Positions 12,777 through 17,851 of a DNA stretch of 17,851 bases are shown here, piece by piece. Source of the DNA: 2-01-FULL-39-10-A sp964565795. Lineage in GTDB: Bacteria > Patescibacteriota > Microgenomatia > Levybacterales > UBA12049. Location of the stretch: the NCBI GenBank assembly GCA_964565795.1, contig CAZMGC010000021.1, positions 1-17,851 on the forward strand. The letters are read 5' to 3'. The position numbers and the translations under genes were made by a program. The notes beneath the pieces are model-generated. The model was not told the DNA's origin, did no database searches, and worked only from the letters and a program-made list of their open reading frames with translations. The stretch's first letter is position 1, and each line of letters opens with the position of its first letter.

Positions 12777-13334
12777 TTAATTCAAGTTTGTTTCGATGTA
12801 TGTTGAATTTTTACCATCTCCGGCCGATCCATTTGTATGCTGCTTCAGAAAATTGTAGAAGATCGTTGGACCAACCTCTCTATTAGTCCATGTACTTTTT
12901 GGCTGAGTTTTAGCTACCTCGCCACTTAATCCAGCTCTGTAAAACTTTCCAGCTGAAATATTATTAATCGATACTGAAGCGTGTTTTACCGGAAGGCCTG
13001 TTGCATACACCCCAAATATAAAACTTCTTGAAAGATCTTTCCCCGTAAAAAGATCTCCGATTCCGCTAAATAATTCATCTGATTGAATTAAATTAACAAC
13101 TACCCACTCATCTCCTTCTTTCGAAGCTAAAACACGACTATATTTAGAGGTTTTCTGTCCTATTTCTTCAAATATCTGTTCTGGAGATTTTTGTTCACCT
13201 TGACCATACGGCTGTACTTCGCTACGCGAGTTTTGTTTTGGGGATGGTACGGCAAGAATAAGGAGAAAAACAAAAATAGATAAACCCACTCCTAACAAAC
13301 AGGCTATTTGTTTCCGCGAGAATTTTTTACTCAT
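12777..13334 (-). CDS. Membrane-anchored protein of unknown function
   Basis: A 185-aa protein with one N-terminal membrane segment (about 10-29) and an external domain of about 155 residues. A Pro/Gln/Ser-rich linker (about 31-52) precedes a mixed alpha/beta region. No lipobox and no recognised domain. Its start codon lies inside the end of the 45-aa membrane protein gene (overlap 13327-13334), so the two are translationally coupled and may form a membrane pair. Its layout (short inside, anchor, compact outside domain) would fit an entry-exclusion or surface protein, but this is a guess. Confidence 0.65.
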   Translation of the reverse strand: MSKKFSRKQIACLLGVGLSIFVFLLILAVPSPKQNSRSEVQPYGQGEQKSPEQIFEEIGQKTSKYSRVLASKEGDEWVVVNLIQSDELFSGIGDLFTGKDLSRSFIFGVYATGLPVKHASVSINNISAGKFYRAGLSGEVAKTQPKSTWTNREVGPTIFYNFLKQHTNGSAGDGKNSTYIETNLN

Positions 13335-13464
13335 TGGTTTGGCTTGATACTCCAGATTCTCGCCCCTCTTTAAAAGACTGTTGAGCCTTCGGTGAGAACA
13401 TCATTATCAAGAACATAACTAGTACAAAACCAATGACTATTGCTAGTAAGATTTTTTTAATCAT
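13327..13464 (-). CDS. Small single-pass membrane protein, 45 aa
   Basis: An ATG at 13462-13464 opens a 45-codon frame ending in TAA at 13327. The product begins MIKKILLAIVIGFVLVMFL, one long hydrophobic segment (about 5-24), then a short polar tail. The stop overlaps the ATG of the next gene (AATGAGTAA arrangement), and a TTGAAT-17-TAAAAT promoter lies upstream (13485-13513), both of which support a real gene. The function is unknown; it is the first gene of a two-gene membrane unit. Confidence 0.6.
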   Translation of the reverse strand: MIKKILLAIVIGFVLVMFLIMMFSPKAQQSFKEGRESGVSSQTNE

Positions 13465-13484
13465 ATTATAGGTTGTTGAAATCT

Positions 13485-13513
13485 ATTTTAGCCTATTCTA
13501 TAGCTAAATTCAA
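13485..13513 (-). promoter_or_regulatory. Promoter of the two-gene membrane unit, overlapping a divergent one
   Basis: On minus: TTGAAT (13508-13513), 17 nt, TAAAAT (13485-13490). On plus, TTGAAA (13476-13481), 17 nt, TATAGC (13499-13504) overlaps it and could serve the XRE gene at 13572. A GTAC-N5-GTAC pair (about 13547-13559) just before the XRE gene is a possible operator. Confidence 0.5.
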
Positions 13514-13571
13514 TATATAAACTTACTTTTAGTGCGTAAACTTCTAGTACAGACCGTACGAGAATGAATTT

Positions 13572-13796
13572 ATGCTTAGTAAGGCTCGATTTACAGAAAT
13601 AATTGGTTCTAATATAAAAACAATTCGTACAAAAAAAGGGATTTCCCAAGAAGAGTTAGCAAGCCTATGTGGTTTTTACAGAACTTATATCAATCTGATT
13701 GAGACAGCTAAACGGACTCCTTCAAGCTATACACTGTATCGAGTTGCAAAGGCTCTAAAAGTTACGGTTGATGATTTGTACCCTACTACTGTTTAA
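13572..13796 (+). CDS. XRE-family helix-turn-helix regulator (C-protein size)
   Basis: A 74-aa protein that is one lambda-repressor-like HTH domain: GSNIKTIRTKKGISQEELASL forms helices 1-2, FYRTYINLIETAKRTPS the recognition region, YRVAKALKVTVDDLY the last helices. The size and sequence style are those of controller proteins of restriction-modification systems and of mobile-element switches. No restriction-modification genes are present here, so an element regulator role is more likely. It starts the plus-strand series leading to the recombinase and is divergent from the membrane unit. Confidence 0.85.
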   Translation: MLSKARFTEIIGSNIKTIRTKKGISQEELASLCGFYRTYINLIETAKRTPSSYTLYRVAKALKVTVDDLYPTTV

Positions 13797-13829
13797 ATAC
13801 TCCTAATATTGTAAAATCTGCGCTTAGAA

Positions 13830-14483
13830 ATGCAGATTAGAAACCAGGAATTTAATAAACAACAAATTGATAGATTATTTACGAATCCCCGATTTTTACA
13901 GGACGTTTCTGTTGTGAGAAAAAAATGGAAGATTCCACCTCAAGGTTTTAGCAACAAAAACAGTGCTCAGCGAAGGCTAAATAAAATGCTTGCTGATCAC
14001 TCTGATAATTCTAAATACGTGGCTGATTGTAGAGTTTTATTAGAAAAATATGGGAACAGGATCTCGTTTAATCATCTTTTTTCACTCTTCGAGTATACAT
14101 ACATGTTGAATAACCGAATACCTTTGTTAAGTGTTTGCAATGCTGGTTACAAGAGAGAAGTGAACCTTAGAACTCGAGAGGTGGAGCTTACAGTGCAAAT
14201 CTATCCTGAGACAAGGAAAAAAGACTTAGACTATTTATGGAAGTTTATAAGAAGGGATCAAAAAAAGCTCAATAAACCTGTAAAAAAGCAAAGACTTTCT
14301 AATCCACTATTAATAGAACGGGATACTTTTATTTATAAATACCACTTACAGGGAAGCACAGCCTCACAGATTGCAGATCTAGTTAGTAAAGAATTTGCGG
14401 AAAGTGCTTTATCAGAGGATGAAAAGACTCCAGACCAAGATACAATTTACAAAGTTATTCAACGCAAAAAATCTGACATCTAA
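13830..14483 (+). CDS. Hypothetical protein with a C-terminal HTH-like region
   Basis: A basic 217-aa soluble protein. The C-terminal part (about 163-215: DTFIYKYHLQGSTASQIADLVSKEF ... DQDTIYKVIQRKKS) reads like a resolvase-type helix-turn-helix, with a 'G.ta.qIa.ll' first helix and a 'tIykvI.rkk' recognition helix. The N-terminal part is not recognised. It lies 33 nt after the XRE gene in the same direction and is likely part of the element's regulatory or replication module. DNA binding is inferred from the HTH-like pattern alone. Confidence 0.6.
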   Translation: MQIRNQEFNKQQIDRLFTNPRFLQDVSVVRKKWKIPPQGFSNKNSAQRRLNKMLADHSDNSKYVADCRVLLEKYGNRISFNHLFSLFEYTYMLNNRIPLLSVCNAGYKREVNLRTREVELTVQIYPETRKKDLDYLWKFIRRDQKKLNKPVKKQRLSNPLLIERDTFIYKYHLQGSTASQIADLVSKEFAESALSEDEKTPDQDTIYKVIQRKKSDI

Positions 14484-14548
14484 AGGCGCTCTTATCATGT
14501 CCGGAGGTTTTTAGTCGTTACTCGTTAATATTCCGTTAGGAATTTAAT

Positions 14549-14839
14549 ATGAGTAATTTAAATGACATTTATTTTGAGAACGATAAAACGAACGCACCTC
14601 TTCTCCTTGCAGCGAGTTTTAATGGTTTAGTTACATTCTTAGGGAGCTTTGCACAAAATAAGATAATCTACTGGAAGTTTACTCCTACAAAAAAGGCACT
14701 AGAACTAATCGAGCAATATAAAACCAAAACTGAACCTAGAATCCCGGCTCAAGACTTATTTGATGCGATTGAATATTTCTGGCAAAAAGTTTCGCTGATA
14801 AGGAATGGAGAGACCAAGCATGGGACAACGGGAGATTAG
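14549..14839 (+). CDS. Hypothetical protein, 96 aa
   Basis: A small soluble protein with no recognised domain. AGGA lies about 8 nt before the ATG. The middle (YWKFTPTKKALELIEQYKTK) suggests a strand plus a charged helix. The 3' end overlaps the next gene by 20 nt, which supports co-transcription and coupling with the HTH protein that follows. Confidence 0.6.
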   Translation: MSNLNDIYFENDKTNAPLLLAASFNGLVTFLGSFAQNKIIYWKFTPTKKALELIEQYKTKTEPRIPAQDLFDAIEYFWQKVSLIRNGETKHGTTGD

Positions 14840-15305
14840 CAGTATACGTCCTTGGTGTTGGCAGGAGAAAGCAGTAATGAAAATTATTCGTGAGTATTAC
14901 TCCACAAAAAAGCGTACTACTGCAATTGCTATTTATCAGTCACTTACGGAGCTCTCCAGCAATCAAGGGAAAGATTCTTTTAGCGCCTATAATAGCCAGA
15001 TTGCTGAATATTCTGGAAAATCAGTCTCTACTGTGAAGAATTATTGCAACAAATTCATATGGCTTGGTATTTTAAAGAAGAAGCTTCGGAAGCACGGCAA
15101 AATTAACCTATCCAGCGAATGGACTCTTTTAACCCCCTTAGTTAATAATAATTACCCTACCCCCACTAATGATAATAACTACACCTTAGTTGAGAATAAC
15201 GAGCTACTCATTGAAGAAAATATACAAGAAGAAAATAATAAGAAAAAAGAGGGCTTAAGGAAGCTAAAAGAAATTGCAGACCGGATTCGGAGGCCCCATG
15301 CTTAG
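14820..15305 (+). CDS. HTH protein of replication-initiator or transcription-control type
   Basis: A protein of about 161 aa. ATG 14820 is chosen because GGAGAG (14807-14812) lies 7 nt upstream; an ATG at 14805 precedes this Shine-Dalgarno. A winged-helix-like region spans about 20-95: TAIAIYQSLTEL, then SAYNSQIAEYSGKSVSTVKNYCNKF with a clear HTH, then WLGILKKKLRKHGKINLSSEW as a wing. The rest is Asn/Glu-rich and likely disordered. Similar proteins act in phage or plasmid replication. It overlaps its upstream gene by 20 nt and its downstream gene by 8 nt, so it sits within a tight operon. Confidence 0.65.
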   Translation: MGQREISSIRPWCWQEKAVMKIIREYYSTKKRTTAIAIYQSLTELSSNQGKDSFSAYNSQIAEYSGKSVSTVKNYCNKFIWLGILKKKLRKHGKINLSSEWTLLTPLVNNNYPTPTNDNNYTLVENNELLIEENIQEENNKKKEGLRKLKEIADRIRRPHA

Positions 15306-15483
15306 CTCGGCCTCTATAAAAGAGTTTAAAAAGCTCTATTATCAGGAATATAAAATATTACTTACGGATAAGCAGGCGGTTGATCTTGGATCTAAACTTA
15401 TACGATTAGTCAAAGCTGTTTACGGTCCCGCTATTCCTAAAAAGTGGATTTATATAAGTAAAACAGATAAATTAAACAAATAA
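15298..15483 (+). CDS. Small conserved-looking protein next to the recombinase, 61 aa
   Basis: The start is ATG 15298, preceded by GGAGG at 15289-15293; a TTG at 15274 only adds residues upstream of this Shine-Dalgarno. The protein (SIKEFKKLYYQEYKILLTDKQA ... LGSKLIRLVKAVYGP) is an amphipathic helical unit of a type I recall near recombinases of mobile elements in CPR-like genomes; this recollection needs a search. It overlaps the upstream HTH gene by 8 nt and ends 1 nt before the recombinase start. Confidence 0.6.
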   Translation: MLSSASIKEFKKLYYQEYKILLTDKQAVDLGSKLIRLVKAVYGPAIPKKWIYISKTDKLNK

Positions 15484-15484
15484 T

Positions 15485-17200
15485 ATGGATGAGAAATTGA
15501 TTTACGATGCTTACTCCCGAAGATCATCTGAGGATTATGAGGATAGACAAATTGCTTCAATTGAAAGCCAAGAAAGAGAACTAAAAGAGACTCAAAAGTT
15601 TCATAAATTGCATATTCGTAAATTTGTTTCCGAATCTCGCAGCGCTCATAAGATAGGTCGACCCTCTTTTAATAGTCTACTTAATGATGTTGAGGATGGG
15701 AAAATAAATGCGATCTTAACATGGCACCCAAACCGCTTAGCTCGAAATCCTCAAGACGCTGGAAAAATAATTTACTTAATCGATGAGGGTAAATTACTAG
15801 AGATAAGGACTCCTAGCCGGACTTTTAGAAATACACCTACTGATAAATTTATGCTCAGTCTAGAGTTTACTATTTCAAAAAAGGATAGCGATGATAAAAG
15901 TGAAGTCGTTAAAAGGGGCCTCAAAAATAAGCTTGCTCTGGGATGGAGACCAGGGGTTGCCCCTCAAGGTTATCTAAATGATCGCGCAACTGAATCAGGA
16001 AGTCGAAAAATACTTGTAGATCCGGAAAGATTTAATTTTATAAAACAGATTTTCCAGCTTAAATATGATGGTGTTCCTGTGCGAAAAATACTACAAATAG
16101 CTAATAAAGAGTGGGGATTTCGAACACGGGCAAAGAAGAGGGTCCCATCTATACCGCTTGTTCATAGCACAATCTATGACATCCTTAAAAACCCCTTCTA
16201 TAGCGGTAGGTTTCTCTACTCTGGCGTGTGGTACGAAGGAAGCCATGAGAAGGCTGTAGAGCCAGAAATCTTTGATCAGATCCAGATTATGCTTGGGTCG
16301 AAAGGCATGAAGCCAAAACCCCATACTCACGAATTTCCGTTCACTGGTTTAATTCGATGTGGCGAGTGCAATGGTGTTGTTACCGCTGAAGAGAAACGCC
16401 AGATTATGTGCTCAAATTGTAAATTTAAGTTTGCTATAACGGCTAAAAATAACTCTATGTGCCCTAGCTGTGAAACACTTATTGAAGAAATGATTAAACC
16501 TAAGATTCTCTACTATTGCTACTATCACTGTACTAAAAGAATTAATCCTAAATGCTCTCAGAAATCCATTGAGGTTAAGGAGCTTGAGAGACAGATAAAT
16601 ATACAACTTGAGAGTATTGAGATATCTGACTGTTTTATGGAATGGGCGATTAACGAGATTAATAAGGACTCGGATAATGCGAGAGATTTTAGAGAAGAAA
16701 AAATTAATTCACTTAAGAAAGCACATGATGAGTGCAGGGCTCAACTTGATAATCTTTTGAGGCTAAAAATCTCCCCTCTTAATGTAGATGGCAGTTTATT
16801 AAGCGATGAACGCTTTAAGGCACAAAATGATCCTCTAGAGGCGCAACTAAAAGATCTTGAGAAGCAATTAAGAGATATCGATGAGCAAATGATTAAAAAG
16901 AACCGTGAAGCAGTAGATAAGTTTAACTTCGCAGCTACAGCAAAAGAGAGATTTGAAACAAAAGATATTGTAATAAAGAGAGAGATTCTTTCTACAATTG
17001 GTTCGAACCTAAGATTATTTGATCGGAAAATCGCATTTCAGCCTCACCCCCATTTAAATATTATTAAAGATATTAAAGTGAATGAACCTAAAGTAGGACG
17101 GATGTTCGAACCTGGAGAAAATGGCTTCACAGAAGCCCAACTGCATGCTTTTTATGGGTCTAGTCCAATTGTGTTGCGGGGAGTGGATTCGAACCACTGA
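15485..17200 (+). CDS. Large serine recombinase (integrase of the element)
   Basis: A 571-aa protein. The resolvase domain has Y10-x-R12-R13-S14 (S14 the expected nucleophile) and HPNRLARN (81-88) with the active-site arginines R84 and R87. A recombinase domain follows (about 155-275, GYLNDR ... ILKNPFYSGRF), then a zinc ribbon (C292-x2-C295 ... C345, C349, C357) and a coiled coil (about 400-475). The ribbon is interrupted by a second set, C309-x2-C312 and C326-x2-C329. Such enzymes join attP and attB directionally. The last eight residues (L564-H571) and the stop are encoded within the tRNA-Met gene, antisense, so the natural C-terminus may have been set by integration. It starts 1 nt after the previous stop. 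Confidence 0.92.
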   Translation: MDEKLIYDAYSRRSSEDYEDRQIASIESQERELKETQKFHKLHIRKFVSESRSAHKIGRPSFNSLLNDVEDGKINAILTWHPNRLARNPQDAGKIIYLIDEGKLLEIRTPSRTFRNTPTDKFMLSLEFTISKKDSDDKSEVVKRGLKNKLALGWRPGVAPQGYLNDRATESGSRKILVDPERFNFIKQIFQLKYDGVPVRKILQIANKEWGFRTRAKKRVPSIPLVHSTIYDILKNPFYSGRFLYSGVWYEGSHEKAVEPEIFDQIQIMLGSKGMKPKPHTHEFPFTGLIRCGECNGVVTAEEKRQIMCSNCKFKFAITAKNNSMCPSCETLIEEMIKPKILYYCYYHCTKRINPKCSQKSIEVKELERQINIQLESIEISDCFMEWAINEINKDSDNARDFREEKINSLKKAHDECRAQLDNLLRLKISPLNVDGSLLSDERFKAQNDPLEAQLKDLEKQLRDIDEQMIKKNREAVDKFNFAATAKERFETKDIVIKREILSTIGSNLRLFDRKIAFQPHPHLNIIKDIKVNEPKVGRMFEPGENGFTEAQLHAFYGSSPIVLRGVDSNH

Positions 17201-17245
17201 CCTTGAGATTATGAGCCTCACGAGCTACCACTGCTCTACCCCGCT
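17174..17245 (-). tRNA. tRNA-Met (CAT), initiator-like; attachment site of the element
   Basis: Acceptor AGCGGGG/CCCCGCA with an unpaired A1-A72, D-stem GAGC/GCTC, anticodon loop CTCATAA, T-arm AGTGG-TTCGAAT-CCACT, discriminator A, no encoded CCA. The unpaired position 1-72 and the D-arm order are features of the initiator tRNA-fMet. The anticodon stem (TGAGG/TCTCA) lacks the usual three G-C pairs of initiators, so I leave some doubt. Its 3' end (as GTTGCGGGGAGTGGAT on plus) is the sequence copied in the border repeats to the left. Confidence 0.92.
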
Positions 17246-17264
17246 CCCGAATTATACCCGTTTA

Positions 17265-17618
17265 CTACCTTATAAACAACCTCAGCCAGCCTTCGAGGTT
17301 AGAGGGCTTAGGCGGAACATAGACAGGAGGAGGGTTTACAACCCGGTCAAGAAGATCTTCAGGCACGACTACAACTGTTTCATTAGGCAGGGACATATTT
17401 AAATCATCTCGGGCTATTTCTTCTATAGAGTCGAGGGATTCAGCCTGAGCGAGGTTTTTCCGAAGCTCTTTATTCTCACGCTCTAGCTTATTTACATCAT
17501 CTAAAACCTGGTTGAAACGGTCATCGCTTCCGAGAGCAGTGTAGATTTGGCGCATTAGGCCGATCAGAATAATTACTGCCACAATAATAATAACTATAAC
17601 AAGAAATTTCTTAAACAT
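17265..17618 (-). CDS. Septum-formation initiator (DivIC/FtsL-like) protein
   Basis: A 117-aa protein with an N-terminal membrane segment (about 5-24, very Ile/Val-rich), then a leucine-zipper-like coiled coil (RFNQVLDDVNKLERENKELRK, about 34-54), then the IEEIARDDLNMSLPNETVVV motif (about 66-85) typical of the DivIC/FtsL family ('e.iAre.l..v.pge.v'). These proteins form a bitopic complex with FtsB/FtsQ that activates septal peptidoglycan synthesis. A Shine-Dalgarno (AGGA, 7 nt before the ATG) supports the start at 17618. It lies upstream of the tRNA-Met gene on the same strand and probably belongs to the stable chromosome. Confidence 0.8.
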   Translation of the reverse strand: MFKKFLVIVIIIVAVIILIGLMRQIYTALGSDDRFNQVLDDVNKLERENKELRKNLAQAESLDSIEEIARDDLNMSLPNETVVVVPEDLLDRVVNPPPVYVPPKPSNLEGWLRLFIR

Positions 17619-17734
17619 TCGATTATCCTTTTAGAATCAGCTAAATGGCCTAAATAATCCTAATAAGGTGTTATTTTACCCTCAAATAGTACCATTTCAG
17701 CTATTATCTCAACCCTATAATTCATATTTGATAC

Positions 17735-17763
17735 TTGACTTTTCTTACATAGGGCTTTAATAT
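17735..17763 (+). promoter_or_regulatory. Sigma70-type promoter of the Xer-like gene
   Basis: TTGACT (17735-17740), 17-nt spacer, TAATAT (17758-17763), 11 nt before the ATG at 17775. The implied leader is very short. The rest of 17619-17774 is the divergent spacer with no other gene. Confidence 0.65.
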
Positions 17764-17774
17764 TATAGGACTTT

Positions 17775-17851
17775 ATGATCTCTTTAAAAGACGCACATCA
17801 GCAGTTTGTGGGCCACTTAAAAGGCCGCTCCCGAGCTGCAGCTACAATCTT
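17775..17851 (+). CDS. Xer-type tyrosine recombinase, N-terminal fragment (runs off the right edge)
   Basis: Only 25 codons are visible. MISLKDAHQQFVGHLKGRS is typical of the N-terminal SAM-like (core-binding) domain start of XerC/XerD-type recombinases, which resolve chromosome dimers at dif or, in other members, integrate elements. The catalytic domain lies outside the window, so XerC, XerD or an integrase cannot be told apart. A promoter lies at 17735-17763. It is divergent from the DivIC-like gene. Confidence 0.6.
   Translation, partial: MISLKDAHQQFVGHLKGRSRAAATI

Larger units (their letters stand above)
7740..17181. mobile_element. 9.4-kb integrative element at tRNA-Met carrying CBASS, toxin-antitoxin and a serine recombinase
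   Basis: The interval lies between two direct copies of GTTGCGGGG: 7740-7748 and the tRNA-Met 3' end at 17173-17181. A large serine recombinase gene adjoins the right border, the usual place for an integrase next to its att site, and its last codons are supplied by the tRNA. Gene content is mobile-element-like: defence genes, toxin-antitoxin pair, XRE regulator, HTH replication-type protein and many unknowns. The left end shares AGATCAGATTAGAAATT with the left ends of the small modules. The borders are inferred from the repeat; the exact crossover point is not visible. Confidence 0.6.

Noticed and set aside
17121..17402. Plus-strand ORF of 93 codons across tRNA-Met
   Set aside because: It is the tRNA read as protein (CGEWIRTTDLEIM...) followed by antisense of the DivIC-like gene; a known kind of false ORF.
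1..17851. Alternative genetic code (TGA as Gly)
   Set aside because: TGA serves as the stop of clear genes such as the M50-like and Cap15-like genes, and motif regions are intact under the standard bacterial code.

Overview
The window looks like a low-GC bacterial chromosome segment, probably from a Patescibacteria/CPR lineage of the Microgenomates type. This is inference from gene style: short spacers, short 'KGFSAV'-type pilin-like leaders, UPF0213-like GIY-YIG proteins, REP-like 'TTCGACTCGCTTCGCTC' elements, and apparently leaderless promoters. TGA is used as a normal stop, which argues against the recoded CPR groups (Gracilibacteria/Absconditabacteria).

Layout. (1) 1-2778: a left flank with a partial gene, an M50-like membrane metalloprotease, a DUF218/YdcF-like protein, a GIY-YIG protein, a GH73-like glucosaminidase and a small unknown gene; a 7-bp microsatellite sits between the GIY-YIG and GH73 genes. 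(2) 2903-7748: an array of five single-gene modules separated by six direct copies of a repeat. The repeat core (GTTGCGGGGAGTGGAT in the best copy) equals the 3' end of the tRNA-Met gene at 17174-17245, in the same orientation. Full copies are about 90 nt and contain a conserved two-part stem. Modules carry a membrane protein, a beta-propeller lipoprotein-like protein, a second GIY-YIG protein and two unrecognised proteins. (3) 7740-17181: a 9.4-kb element bounded by the same core. Its left part carries a three-gene CBASS-type operon (CD-NTase, Cap15-like membrane effector, unknown third protein). Next come a Ser-type tRNA body with an Ile (GAT) anticodon, a DUF3892 gene, a HigB/HigA-ImmA toxin-antitoxin pair, a zinc-ribbon gene behind 11-bp iterons, and two small membrane proteins. 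Its right part is a plus-strand operon from an XRE regulator to a large serine recombinase whose last eight codons lie inside the tRNA-Met. (4) 17245-17851: what looks like conserved chromosome, with a DivIC/FtsL-like gene and the start of a Xer-type tyrosine recombinase.

Reading. I infer that the tRNA-Met 3' end is an integration hot spot. The large element probably entered there using its serine recombinase. The single-gene modules, which share its left end, look like cassettes captured at the same site. The result resembles an integron in layout, but built on a tRNA fragment. Cargo is defence-like (CBASS, toxin-antitoxin) plus unknown proteins. CBASS itself is a known system; the cassette array, the third CBASS-operon gene and the anticodon-mismatched tRNA are the parts most likely to be new.
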